A DNA stretch of 39,989 nt from Candidatus Eiseniibacteriota bacterium (GCA_016215625.1 JACRIW010000055.1:1-39989), one strand, 5' to 3'. Shown: positions 16,453-24,028, counted from the first letter of the stretch. Numbers and translations are program-made. Notes: generated from the sequence alone by a model not told the origin.

Positions 16453-17844
16453 CTATCGCGTCGCGGGCTCGGGCGCGAGTTCTTCGAGGCGCGCCGTGAA
16501 GTGACGCAGCACGGGCGCTTCGTAGGTGACGCGCAGGCCGCGCAGCTTGTCGCGATCGCGGAACAGTTCGATCACGGACTCCGCCACGTAGCGCATGTGC
16601 TCGGTCGTGTACACGCGGCGCGGCACGGCGAGACGCACGAGCTCGAGCTTCGGGTACACCATCTCGCCGGTCTTCTCGTCCGGCTGCGCGAACATGAGGC
16701 TGCCGACTTCGACGGCGCGTATGCCGTACTCTCGGTAGAGCGCGACCACGAGCGCCTGCCCGGGGAACTGCGACTGCGGGATGTTCGGCAGGAAGCGCTT
16801 CGCGTCGATGTACACCGCGTGGCCGCCGACGGGCTTCACGATCGGCACGCCGGCCTGGTCGAGCAGGTCACCGAGGTGCGCCACCTGCCCGGTGCGGAAC
16901 GCGAGGTAGTCTTCCGACAGCACTTCGCGCAGGCCGCGCGCGATCGCCTCGAGGTCGCGGCCGGCGAGGCCTCCGTAGGTCGGGAAGCCTTCGATGAGGA
17001 TGAGCAGGTTCGTGATCGCCTTCGACCACTCCTCGTTCTTCATGGCGAGGAAGCCGCCGATGTTCACGAGGCCGTCCTTCTTCGCGCTCATCGTGCAGCC
17101 GTCGCCGTACGAGAACAGCTCCTTCGCGATCTCCTCGATGCTGCGGTTCGCCTGCCCGCTCTCGCGCTGCTGGATGAAATAGCAGTTCTCGGCGAAGCGG
17201 CACGCGTCGAAGAACAGCGGCACGCCGTGCTTCGTGCACACCACGCGCACCTGGCGGATGTTCGCGAGCGAGACGGGTTGGCCGCCGCCGGAGTTGTTCG
17301 TCACGGTCAGCATGACGAGCGGCACGCGGCCCTTCTTCTCGGTCAGCAGCCGGTCGAGCTTCGCGGGATCGAGGTTGCCCTTGAACGGGTGCAGGCTCGA
17401 CGGATCGAGGCCTTCGTCGATCACGAGGTCGGCCGCTTCGGCGCCCTGGTGCTGCACGTTCGCGCGCGTGGTGTCGAAGTGGATGTTGTTCGGGACGATG
17501 TCGCCCTTCTTGAGCACCGTGCTGAACAGCAGGTTCTCGGCGACGCGGCCCTGGTGCGTCGGGATCACGAACGGATACCCGAAGATGTCGCGCACGGCCT
17601 TCTGGAAGTTGTAGAAGTTGCGCGAGCCCGCGTACGACTCGTCGCCCATCATGATCCCGGCCCACTGGTTGTCGCTCATCGCGGACGTGCCCGAGTCGGT
17701 GAGCAGGTCCACGTAGATCGTGTCCGCGGGCACGGCGAAGATGTTGAGCCCGGCCTCGGTGATGTGGCGCACGCGCTCCTCGCGGCTCACGCGGCGCAGC
17801 GGCTCGACGACCTTGATCCGGAAGGGTTCGGCGGGAAAGCGCAT
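16453..17844 (-). CDS. tnaA: Tryptophanase (with tyrosine phenol-lyase-like N-terminal wording)
   Basis: PLP-dependent beta-eliminating lyase of 463 residues; the family splits L-tryptophan to indole, pyruvate and ammonia, or L-tyrosine to phenol. The start at 17844 has GAGGA 9 nt upstream. It shows DLLTDSGTSAMSD, Tyr71, THQGR, the PLP lysine Lys256 in SAKKDG and Arg404 for the substrate carboxylate. Three positions separating the two activities are of tryptophanase type: Asp124 (Thr124 in Citrobacter phenol-lyase), Val380 (Arg381 there, Ile in E. coli TnaA) and His448 (Phe448 there, His463 in TnaA). Other stretches (SDNQWAGIMMGDESYAGS, FSYGDGCTMS) read more like phenol-lyase. No TnaC leader or tnaB permease is visible. 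Confidence 0.88.
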   Translation of the reverse strand: MRFPAEPFRIKVVEPLRRVSREERVRHITEAGLNIFAVPADTIYVDLLTDSGTSAMSDNQWAGIMMGDESYAGSRNFYNFQKAVRDIFGYPFVIPTHQGRVAENLLFSTVLKKGDIVPNNIHFDTTRANVQHQGAEAADLVIDEGLDPSSLHPFKGNLDPAKLDRLLTEKKGRVPLVMLTVTNNSGGGQPVSLANIRQVRVVCTKHGVPLFFDACRFAENCYFIQQRESGQANRSIEEIAKELFSYGDGCTMSAKKDGLVNIGGFLAMKNEEWSKAITNLLILIEGFPTYGGLAGRDLEAIARGLREVLSEDYLAFRTGQVAHLGDLLDQAGVPIVKPVGGHAVYIDAKRFLPNIPQSQFPGQALVVALYREYGIRAVEVGSLMFAQPDEKTGEMVYPKLELVRLAVPRRVYTTEHMRYVAESVIELFRDRDKLRGLRVTYEAPVLRHFTARLEELAPEPATR

Positions 17845-17885
17845 GGCTTCGTTCCTCGATATGCGCGCCCGGTGCGGTGGCGCGT

Positions 17886-18545
17886 TCAGTTCTGGCCGAG
17901 CGCCGGGCCCGGGGGACCGGGCGGCGGCGCGGCCGTGATGGTCTTGAGCAGTTCGTGCAGCCTGCGCGCGCGATCGAACACGCTGTCGATCGCGAGCAGT
18001 TCGAGCCGCGCCTCGGTGGACAACCGCGACGCCTGCGCGATGTGGTTCACGACGGATTCGAAGCTCGCGTCGGTGGCGGTGAGCGGCGGCTGGGTCCACG
18101 CCTCGGCGCCGAGCGGCAGCAGCCGGCGCGTGGTCTCGAGCAGCGCCTCGCGTTCCATGCCCGCGAGCGGATCGTCCTCGTCGTACGGAGACGAGGGAAG
18201 CACTTCCACGTCGCAGGCGCGATAGGGAAACTCGCGCGCGACGCGTACGAACCGCGCGCGCGTCACGCCGCGCAGGCGCAGGTCGTAGCAGTCGTTCGGC
18301 AGCCACTCGACGGACTCGAACGTGGCGACGCAGCCGATCTCGTGGAACGCCGGGCTGCCGTGGTAGTCGGCCTTCCACCCGGGCTTCAGCGTGGCCAGCG
18401 CGATCAACCGTTCCCCGGAGAGCGCGTCGCGCACCATGGTGCGGTAGCGCAGCTCGAAGATGTGCAGCGGCATCGCGGCGTGGGGGAACATCACCACGCC
18501 GGGCAGCGGGAACACGGGAACGGGACGCTTCGGGAGGTTCGCCAT
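17886..18545 (-). CDS. Lon-protease N-terminal (substrate-binding) domain protein
   Basis: Stand-alone LON substrate-binding domain of 219 residues, without the AAA+ or protease parts. The N-terminus VPVFPLPGVVMFPHAAMPLHIFELRYR is the domain hallmark, followed by GCVATFESVEWL and RLRGVTRARFVR. The C-terminal third is helical and ends in a Pro-rich tail (APPPGPPGPALGQ). A GGGGGAG ribosome site precedes the ATG. The tryptophanase start is 41 bp downstream, so LON-domain, tryptophanase and UPF0173 may form one operon. Function unknown; likely a peptide- or protein-binding accessory. Confidence 0.88.
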   Translation of the reverse strand: MANLPKRPVPVFPLPGVVMFPHAAMPLHIFELRYRTMVRDALSGERLIALATLKPGWKADYHGSPAFHEIGCVATFESVEWLPNDCYDLRLRGVTRARFVRVAREFPYRACDVEVLPSSPYDEDDPLAGMEREALLETTRRLLPLGAEAWTQPPLTATDASFESVVNHIAQASRLSTEARLELLAIDSVFDRARRLHELLKTITAAPPPGPPGPALGQN

Positions 18546-18597
18546 GCGGCTCCCCCGTCCGGCGCGGACCGCCGGCGGGTGCGGGCTCGCGCGGAGA

Positions 18598-18628
18598 ACG
18601 GCGCCGCGGCGGAGGGCCGCGGCGCCGT
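18598..18628 (-). terminator. Hairpin terminator after the peroxiredoxin gene
   Basis: A perfect 12-bp stem (ACGGCGCCGCGG / CCGCGGCGCCGT) with a 7-nt loop, 9 bp beyond the peroxiredoxin stop. On the minus strand it is followed by TTCTCC. Confidence 0.65.
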
Positions 18629-18637
18629 CCGGGCGCG

Positions 18638-19120
18638 TCAGTCTTCGCGGAGGAAGTCGAGCACTTCCTGCACGTGTCCTTCGACCTTCACCTTCGGGTA
18701 GATCTGCGCGATGCGCCCCGTGCGGTCGACGATGAACGTCGTGCGTTCGATGCCCAGGTACTTCTTCCCGTACAGGTTCTTCTGCTTGTACACGCCGAAC
18801 GCCTTGGACACCGTGGCGTCCTCGTCGGCGAGCAGGTCGAACGGAAGCTTGTGCTTCTCGCGGAACTTGGCGTGCGAGTCGACCGGATCGTTCGACACGC
18901 CGAGGATGATCGCGTTGACCTTGTCGAAGTCCGCGGTCAGGTCACGGAAGCCGCAGGCCTCCTTGGTGCAGCCCGGCGTCTCGTCCTTGGGATAGAAGTA
19001 CAGGACGACCGTCTTCTTGCCCTTGAACTGCTTGAGCGAGACGGCCTCGCCGGAAGTGGACGGCAGCGTGAAGTCGGGCGCGGGCTTTCCGATCACCGGC
19101 AGCAGGCTGACAGCGGCCAT
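18638..19120 (-). CDS. bcp: Thioredoxin-dependent peroxiredoxin, BCP/PrxQ type
   Basis: Thiol peroxidase of 160 residues that reduces H2O2 and organic peroxides with electrons from thioredoxin. It shows FTLPSTSGEAVSLKQFKGK, YFYPKDETPGCTKEAC with peroxidatic Cys51 and resolving Cys56 five residues on (BCP alpha2 type), GVSNDPVDSHAKF and the C-terminal ERTTFIVDRTGRI. The ATG at 19120 is chosen because GGAGGAA precedes it; a longer in-frame start covers that site. It is downstream of sodA/B in the same orientation, separated by a hairpin that may cut its expression relative to SOD. Thioredoxin reductase for this system is encoded at 5.0 kb. Confidence 0.93.
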   Translation of the reverse strand: MAAVSLLPVIGKPAPDFTLPSTSGEAVSLKQFKGKKTVVLYFYPKDETPGCTKEACGFRDLTADFDKVNAIILGVSNDPVDSHAKFREKHKLPFDLLADEDATVSKAFGVYKQKNLYGKKYLGIERTTFIVDRTGRIAQIYPKVKVEGHVQEVLDFLRED

Positions 19121-19142
19121 GGGGGGGTTCCTCCGAAAATCG

Positions 19143-19168
19143 CCCGGGCCCCCCAACGGGAGCCCGGG
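19143..19168 (-). terminator. Hairpin between SOD and peroxiredoxin genes
   Basis: A 7-bp stem (CCCGGGC / GCCCGGG) extended past one mismatch by three more pairs, followed on the minus strand by GATTTTC. It could end SOD transcripts or attenuate read-through into the peroxiredoxin gene. Confidence 0.4.
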
Positions 19169-19204
19169 ACGGGAACGGCGGGAGGCCGCTCCGTGAGAGA
19201 CGAA

Positions 19205-19819
19205 CTACTTCGCGGCCGCCTGCATGGCGAGCGCGCGCACGAGGTTCTGCTCGACGACCGACCAGTCGAGATTGGCGAAGAAGGCTTCGATGTACTTGGC
19301 GCGGAGCCGGCCGAAGTCGAACCAGTACGCGTGCTCGTACACGTCCAGCGCGAGGATCGGCGTGGCGTTCCACAGCGGGAACGTGTTCTGCGCGTCGCCG
19401 ACGACCGTGGTGAGCGAGGCCGTGTCGTGATCGTACGCGAGCCACACCCAGCCGCGGGCCGCGAGGCCGGAGGCCTTGAAGTCCGCGAGCCACGCGTCGT
19501 AGGACGGGAAGTCGCGGTTGATGAGCTCGAGCGTCTTGGCACCGGGGGCGCCACCGCTGCCGCCGAGGTGCGAGAAGTACAGCTCGTGGTTCTTCACGCC
19601 GCCGTAGGCGAACGAAAGGTCGACGCGCAGCGAGCGCAGGTCGCTGAAGATCTGGTTCGCCGTGCTGCGATCCACCGAGTCGAGCTTCTTCTGGATCTCG
19701 TTGGTCTTGGCGACGTACGCCTTGTACAGCTCGTAGTGCTCTTCCTGCGTGCGCTGCGAAATACCGTTCAGCTCGCGAATGGACGCGAACGTCTTCGGCG
19801 TCAGGTCCTTCCAGGCCAT
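19205..19819 (-). CDS. Superoxide dismutase, Fe/Mn family
   Basis: Cytosolic superoxide dismutase of 204 residues. All four metal ligands are present: His28 (EEHYELY), His78 (GGVKNHELYF), Asp159 and His163 (LDVYEHAYW). The canonical DVWEH is DVYEH here, and the long first helix hairpin (TNEIQKKLDSVD) is normal for the family. Metal choice (Fe, Mn or either) cannot be fixed from these motifs. The ATG has a perfect AGGAGGT 7 nt upstream, and a good promoter lies about 70 bp upstream, overlapping the end of the gene before it. Peroxiredoxin follows on the same strand, giving sequential superoxide and peroxide removal. Confidence 0.93.
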   Translation of the reverse strand: MAWKDLTPKTFASIRELNGISQRTQEEHYELYKAYVAKTNEIQKKLDSVDRSTANQIFSDLRSLRVDLSFAYGGVKNHELYFSHLGGSGGAPGAKTLELINRDFPSYDAWLADFKASGLAARGWVWLAYDHDTASLTTVVGDAQNTFPLWNATPILALDVYEHAYWFDFGRLRAKYIEAFFANLDWSVVEQNLVRALAMQAAAK

Positions 19820-19888
19820 GCGAAACCTCCTGCTTCGGTGAGAACGGGACGGATGGATGCCCCGGGAATCTCGGTGGGAACGGCGGCG

Positions 19889-19917
19889 AGACTAGGCGGG
19901 CGGCACCCGTTGGTCAA
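19889..19917 (-). promoter_or_regulatory. Strong sigma70-like promoter of the SOD gene
   Basis: On the minus strand TTGACC, exactly 17 bp, TAGTCT. The -35 box overlaps the stop codon (19914-19916) of the preceding gene, so SOD has its own promoter embedded in its neighbour. The leader would be about 60 nt and ends in AGGAGGT. Confidence 0.7.
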
Positions 19918-20393
19918 CGAGTCGCGGACGGGCGTTCGCGCAGGCCTTTTCGCAGCTTCACGAGGCCCTTCGCGACGGAATCCCGCAGTGCTTCGACGCG
20001 CGGCCCGCTGGCGTCACACGTCGCGTCGTACGCACGGCACGCGGCGAGCGTGAAGCCACAACCGCACGTGCACTGCTCGGCGTTGGCGAAGCGCACGAAC
20101 GTCTCCAACTGCGTTGGATCGAGCATGCTCACGTCGAGGTTCGGGATTTCCTCGACCCAGCGCTGCTTGATCGCGGTGCTGTCGACGTCCGTCATGCGCA
20201 GCGAGCGCGTGATCGGATCGTCCACGCCCACGAGCGGGTCTTCGGGCGGCGCCGGAGGAACGGGCCGGAACCTGTCGCGCGTCACGACCGCCGCCACCAG
20301 CAGCAGCACGCACGCCGCGAGCAGCACGAACAGCCGGCGGAAGCCGGTGGACTGCGGCGTGCGGGGCGGCTCGAGCGGGTCGCGCGTGGACAT
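19914..20393 (-). CDS. Membrane-anchored protein with CTCGCG...C...C cysteine motif
   Basis: Protein of 159 residues with one N-terminal membrane anchor (RRLFVLLAACVLLLVAAVV, about 20-38), then a Pro/Asp-rich linker and a helical extracytoplasmic part. Near the C-terminus lies EQCTCGCGFTLAACRAYDATC: five Cys in 18 residues, resembling the CxCGC...L..CR..D..C segment seen beside thioredoxin-like or cytochrome-maturation domains in other bacteria. It may bind a metal or undergo thiol exchange; no thioredoxin fold is included. TATCGT lies 6 bp upstream of the ATG, suggesting a leaderless start. It sits between SOD and a divergent AhpD-like gene, which fits a redox role. Confidence 0.72.
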   Translation of the reverse strand: MSTRDPLEPPRTPQSTGFRRLFVLLAACVLLLVAAVVTRDRFRPVPPAPPEDPLVGVDDPITRSLRMTDVDSTAIKQRWVEEIPNLDVSMLDPTQLETFVRFANAEQCTCGCGFTLAACRAYDATCDASGPRVEALRDSVAKGLVKLRKGLRERPSATR

Positions 20394-20399
20394 GGCCGC

Positions 20400-20405
20400 A
20401 CGATA
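20400..20405 (-). promoter_or_regulatory. Possible -10 box giving a leaderless mRNA
   Basis: TATCGT on the minus strand, 6 bp before the ATG at 20393, the same geometry as at 12551 and 24049. No good -35 box was found, so this is weaker than those two. Confidence 0.3.
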
Positions 20406-20499
20406 ACCGCTCGGGCAGGGGCACGGTGTTCGGGAGTCGTCAGCGGACGGGCAGCGCTGCCGGATTCGGTCCGAAGGGACCGGGGCCCGGCCGGCACTC

Positions 20500-20528
20500 T
20501 TGCCGCGAAGGCGCGACGTGCCTAGCAT
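20500..20528 (+). promoter_or_regulatory. Promoter of the AhpD-like gene
   Basis: TTGCCG, exactly 17 bp, TAGCAT. The leader of about 22 nt contains GGAGG before the ATG at 20557. Confidence 0.6.
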
Positions 20529-20556
20529 CACCGCCCCACGCCAACCGGAGGCACGC

Positions 20557-21126
20557 ATGAGCTGGACCCCGAGCATCGCGCCCGAAGACGCAACGCCCGC
20601 CCTGAAGCACGTGTACGACCGCATCCGCGCGCGCGCGTCGTCGCAGACCGTGTCGAACATCTGGCGCGCGTGGGGCGCGCATCCGGGCGGCCTCGAGGCG
20701 TCCTTCAACACGTACCGCGTGCTCATGGACGATCCGGCGCCGCTCACTCCGGCGCAGGCCGAGATGATCTCGCTCGTCGTGTCCGCCACCAACGGCTGCG
20801 GCTACTGCGTCGCGCACCACGGCCCGCGCCTCGCGCGCCACGTGGGCGACGACCTCGCGCAGGCCGTCGCGCTCGACTACCGCACCGCGAACCTGCCGAC
20901 GCGCGATCGCGTGCTGCTCGACCTCGCCGTCGCGGTCACGTGCGAGCCGGCCGAGCGCACGGCCGAGGACATCGAGCGCGTCCGCGAGTACGGCTTCGAC
21001 GACGTCGCCATCGTGCGCGCGGTCGAGATCGCGGCGTACTACAACTCGGTCAACCGCGTCGTGCTCGCGCTCGGCGTGGCCCTGGAACGCGGCCGCGATC
21101 CGTGGGAGTTCGGCTCGCAGAAGTAG
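20557..21126 (+). CDS. AhpD-like peroxidase-related protein (carboxymuconolactone decarboxylase fold)
   Basis: All-helical protein of 189 residues of the CMD/AhpD superfamily, closest in style to the 'peroxidase-related enzyme' group. The active site NGCGYCVAHHG has the CxxC pair (Cys81, Cys84) and His88 used for thiol-based hydroperoxide reduction. The start at 20557 has GGAGG 6 nt upstream. It is divergent from the Cys-rich membrane protein and SOD, extending the oxidative-stress block. It ends 10 bp before the convergent creatininase-family gene. The electron donor is unknown; no AhpC is present in the window. Confidence 0.9.
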   Translation: MSWTPSIAPEDATPALKHVYDRIRARASSQTVSNIWRAWGAHPGGLEASFNTYRVLMDDPAPLTPAQAEMISLVVSATNGCGYCVAHHGPRLARHVGDDLAQAVALDYRTANLPTRDRVLLDLAVAVTCEPAERTAEDIERVREYGFDDVAIVRAVEIAAYYNSVNRVVLALGVALERGRDPWEFGSQK

Positions 21127-21136
21127 CCGCGAGGCG

Positions 21137-21880
21137 TTACTCCCAGCCCGACTCGAGCAGCGCGCGCGTCTCGTTCACGGCGACGCGCCAGATCGCGAAC
21201 ATCTCGTCGTCCTCGCGCACGTAGCGCCCGGCGAAGTTGCCGTCGCCGAGTCTTTCGCGGATGGCCGCCGGTCCGAGGTGCTTCCACTCGGCGTACGGCT
21301 GCGCGGGCTTCTGCACGGCGGGCGGCGTCACGCCCGCGAGACGCGTCCACGGGAAGTTCTCCATCCACGACGCGTGCGAGGCGAGTGGGTCGATGGCCGC
21401 GACCTGCTTCGAGACGAGGGGCGCGTTCCACCAGTCGTGGACTTTCACCTGTACGCGCGACCTCGCGGAGCCTCCGGCTCCGCCGGCCTTCGCCTGGTGC
21501 TCACGCGCAGCCATCCATTCGCTCACGAATCCGTGCACCGGCGCGTTGCCGCCGTGACCGTTCACGACCAGCACGCGGCGGAAGCCCTGCTGCGCGAGCG
21601 CGTCGAGCACGTCGCGCACGACCGCGCACAGCGTCTCGATGCGCACGCTCACGGTGCCGGGATAGGCCGAGAAGCCGGGCGTGATGCCGTACGGGATCAC
21701 GGGGAACACGGGCAGCCCGAGCGGCTCGGCCGCGTCGAGCGCGAGCTTCTCCGCGAGGATCGTGTCGGTCGCGAGGCTCAGGTACGCGTGCTGCTCGGTG
21801 CAGCCGATCGGCAGCACGCAGCGGTCGTCGCGCTTGAGCTGCTCCTCGACCTGCATCCAGTTCATCCCGGAAACGTTCAT
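21137..21880 (-). CDS. Creatininase family amidohydrolase
   Basis: Metal-dependent amidase fold of 247 residues. Expected metal ligands are present: Glu29 and His31 in IGCTEQHAYL, Asp39 in ATDT, His109 in VNGHGGN, and Glu in SHASWMEN. Family members include creatinine amidohydrolase, riboflavin-pathway ArfB and mycofactocin MftE, so the name does not fix the substrate. The start overlaps the stop of the upstream GT4 gene by 4 bp (ATGA), so translation is coupled. It is the last gene of a three-gene minus-strand operon. Confidence 0.88.
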   Translation of the reverse strand: MNVSGMNWMQVEEQLKRDDRCVLPIGCTEQHAYLSLATDTILAEKLALDAAEPLGLPVFPVIPYGITPGFSAYPGTVSVRIETLCAVVRDVLDALAQQGFRRVLVVNGHGGNAPVHGFVSEWMAAREHQAKAGGAGGSARSRVQVKVHDWWNAPLVSKQVAAIDPLASHASWMENFPWTRLAGVTPPAVQKPAQPYAEWKHLGPAAIRERLGDGNFAGRYVREDDEMFAIWRVAVNETRALLESGWE

Positions 21881-23103
21881 GCGCGACGCGCCTCCTCGTA
21901 GATCGCCTCAAGCGCGCGCACGTGGCTCTCGGGCGCGCTCATGCGCCGCACGCGTTCGCGGCCCGCTTCGCCCCACGCGGCCGCGGCCGCGGGATTCTCG
22001 AGCGCGCGCTTCACGTGCGCGCCCAACGTGGCGCCGTCGCCCGGTTCGGCGAGCAGCCCCGTGACTTCGTGTTCGATCAGCTCCGGCAGCGCGCCGATGC
22101 GCGCCGCGACCACCGGCCGCGCGTCGAGCAGCGCCTCGGCCACGCTGTAGCCGAAGTGCTCGACGAAGAGGCTCGGCGCGACCATCACCGCCGCGCGCGC
22201 GCGCAGCGCCGCGAGCGTCGCGTCGTCCACGTGGCCCATGCGGATCACGTTCGGCAGCGCCTGCTGGTCGAGCCACGCGCCGAGCGGACCGTCGCCGCAC
22301 ACGACCAGCGCCTCGGGCGCGATCGCGCGCGCGATGTCCGGCAGCAGCCGCACGCCCTTCTCGACCGACAGCCGTCCCGCGAACAGCGCGTAGCGCGCGG
22401 GCAGGTGCGCGGGCAGCGCGACGGCGGCGGCGGAAGCCGGCGCGGCCTCGACGCCGTGCGACAGTACGCGCAGTCGCGCGGGCTCGACGCCGAACGTGAG
22501 CGCCTTGTCGTACACGAACTGCGACGGCGCGATCCACGTGCGCACGGACGCGTACGCGCGCCACGCGTCGTGCAGGTACGCCTCGGCCGCGGCGACCGCG
22601 CTCTTCACGCGCGAGCCCTGCACGCACCCGACCGCGACCGCGTTCCAGTGCCTGCCGCCGCGGCAGCGCTCGCAGATCTCACCGTGCGCGTAGAGCAGTC
22701 GGTTCGTGCACCAGGGCTTGAAGTCGTGCAGCGTCATCACGACCGGCACGCCCGCTCGCGCCAGCGGCGCGAACACCGACGGCGTCAGGTGGCGCGAGGG
22801 CGCGTGGAAGTGCGCGATGTCGGGCTCGAAGTGCGCGAGCAGGCTCGCCATGCCGTCCGCGGCGCGCGCCGACCACATCGCGTGCGGCAGCGCCGCGAGC
22901 TGCGCGAGCGGCGAGCCGGCTTCGGAGAAGTCCACGCCGGGCGGAAAGAACGCCGCCGTCGGCGAGGGCGCGTTGCGCGCGTCGGCCGTGGCGAAGTGCG
23001 CCACGTCGTGACCGGCCGCGCCCAGCCAGCGCGACTCGTCGAAGTAGGTGCGCTCGACGCCACCCTTGAGCCAGTGGAAGGCGTTGACGAGCAGGACGCG
23101 CAC
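21877..23103 (-). CDS. Glycosyltransferase family 4
   Basis: GT-B fold sugar transferase of 408 residues. The N-terminus VRVLLVNAFHWLKGGVERTYF carries the acceptor-side Gly-Gly loop; the C-terminal half has the nucleotide-sugar site VVCGDGPLGAW and the E-x7-E motif EHFGYSVAEALL, followed by RIGALPELIEHEVTGLL. A Cys cluster WCTNRLLYAHGEICERCRGG is common in capsule and exopolysaccharide GT4 enzymes. The GTG start at 23103 is 17 bp after the LigB-like gene's stop and has only a weak ribosome site. It overlaps the next gene. No polysaccharide export genes are nearby. Confidence 0.88.
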   Translation of the reverse strand: MRVLLVNAFHWLKGGVERTYFDESRWLGAAGHDVAHFATADARNAPSPTAAFFPPGVDFSEAGSPLAQLAALPHAMWSARAADGMASLLAHFEPDIAHFHAPSRHLTPSVFAPLARAGVPVVMTLHDFKPWCTNRLLYAHGEICERCRGGRHWNAVAVGCVQGSRVKSAVAAAEAYLHDAWRAYASVRTWIAPSQFVYDKALTFGVEPARLRVLSHGVEAAPASAAAVALPAHLPARYALFAGRLSVEKGVRLLPDIARAIAPEALVVCGDGPLGAWLDQQALPNVIRMGHVDDATLAALRARAAVMVAPSLFVEHFGYSVAEALLDARPVVAARIGALPELIEHEVTGLLAEPGDGATLGAHVKRALENPAAAAAWGEAGRERVRRMSAPESHVRALEAIYEEARRA

Positions 23104-23120
23104 GGAACGGACGCGCCGGC

Positions 23121-23924
23121 TCAGTCGCCGGCGCTCTCCGGATGCACGAGCGGGAACTCGGCGAGCACCGTGCCGATGCCGGGCGAGGTCTCGTACTCGA
23201 GCACGTCGCCGGGCGTGCTCTCGATCAGCACGAAGCCGCGAAGCACCTCGAGGTGCAGCAGCGAGGCTTCGGGCGTGGCGCGCTTGCCGGCGTCCTCGAT
23301 CGCGCGCTCGAGCTCGCTCCACGCCCCGCGCCGCAGCACCGACTGCACCTGCTTGTCGAGTTCGTAGCCCTCCTCGACCTCACGGCGCAGGTTGAAGTCG
23401 TGCACGCTCCACTGCACCGCACCGCCGACGACGAACGCCGCCTTGCCATCGAATGCCGTGAGCGCGTGCCGCAGCGCCGCGCCCCAGGCGCGGTGCTCCT
23501 CGCGCGTGCCTTCGCCGATCGAGACGGGCACCACGGGAATGCGGCGTGCGCGGGCGAAGAAATGCAGCGGAATGGACACGGCGCTGTCCGCGCCGCGGCG
23601 CGCGATCGCCGCGCGCACACCCGACTTGTTCGCGAACTCGACCAGCGTGCGCGCGAGCGCCTGGTGGCCGGGACAGTCGTAGCGCGGCTCCACGCCGAAG
23701 CCGGGCAGGTCCACGACGGAGCGGTGCGTGCGGGAATCGTCCACGCCGAACGGGCCGGGGCTCACCCAGCGGGGAGAAAGCGCGACGATCACGTCGGGCT
23801 TTTCGGCCGCGAGCCGGTCTCCGCTCGCGGACAGGGCTTCGATCATCTCGGTCACGTCCCCGCGCTGCTCGTCGATGAGCATGGTGGGAACGGCGGGCAG
23901 GAAATAGGCGCGGGTTGTCAGCAT
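23121..23924 (-). CDS. LigB-fold (class III extradiol dioxygenase-like) protein with altered metal site
   Basis: Protein of 267 residues with the LigB/MEMO fold pattern: PDVIVALSPRWVSPGPFG, GADSAVSIPLHFFARARRIPVVPVSI and AAFVVGGAVQWSVHD. In active family members the first strand ends in a PHPP-like motif and the second in SPHW, both giving iron ligands. Here they read LPAVPTM and SPRW, so the usual His residues are Ala and Arg. It is probably not a normal dioxygenase, and may be a MEMO-like or repurposed protein. It heads the operon with the GT4 and creatininase-family genes and has its own promoter 10 bp upstream. Confidence 0.75.
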   Translation of the reverse strand: MLTTRAYFLPAVPTMLIDEQRGDVTEMIEALSASGDRLAAEKPDVIVALSPRWVSPGPFGVDDSRTHRSVVDLPGFGVEPRYDCPGHQALARTLVEFANKSGVRAAIARRGADSAVSIPLHFFARARRIPVVPVSIGEGTREEHRAWGAALRHALTAFDGKAAFVVGGAVQWSVHDFNLRREVEEGYELDKQVQSVLRRGAWSELERAIEDAGKRATPEASLLHLEVLRGFVLIESTPGDVLEYETSPGIGTVLAEFPLVHPESAGD

Positions 23925-23933
23925 GGCCGACGC

Positions 23934-23962
23934 ACCTTAGAGGACATGGGCGGTCGGGCCAA
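23934..23962 (-). promoter_or_regulatory. Promoter of the LigB-like/GT4/creatininase operon
   Basis: On the minus strand TTGGCC, exactly 17 bp, TAAGGT, with the -10 box 9 bp before the ATG at 23924. The transcript would have almost no leader. Confidence 0.55.
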
Positions 23963-23988
23963 GCGGACCGGGCGTTCACGGTCCCGGG

Positions 23989-24028
23989 CGCCCGCTCGCG
24001 CGCGCTCGCGCCCGCTCGCGGGCGCTTG
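23989..24028. repeat. Four 10-bp repeats between two divergent promoters
   Basis: CGCCCGCTCG, CGCGCGCTCG, CGCCCGCTCG, CGGGCGCTTG in tandem; the first and third units are identical. The outer ends also form an 8-bp inverted repeat (23988-23995 and 24018-24025). The last unit runs into the -35 box of the methyltransferase promoter. A 10-bp period puts every copy on one face of the helix. Confidence 0.6.

Noticed and set aside
16453..17844. Tyrosine phenol-lyase as the name of this gene
   Set aside because: The phenol-lyase specific Thr124, Arg381 and Phe448 are replaced by Asp, Val and His, as in tryptophanase.
16501..18225. A 574-residue open frame antisense to tryptophanase and the LON-domain gene
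   Set aside because: Composition typical of antisense shadows and crosses two well supported genes.
17886..18545. Lon protease
   Set aside because: Only the N-terminal substrate-binding domain is present; there is no Walker A/B or Ser-Lys protease domain.
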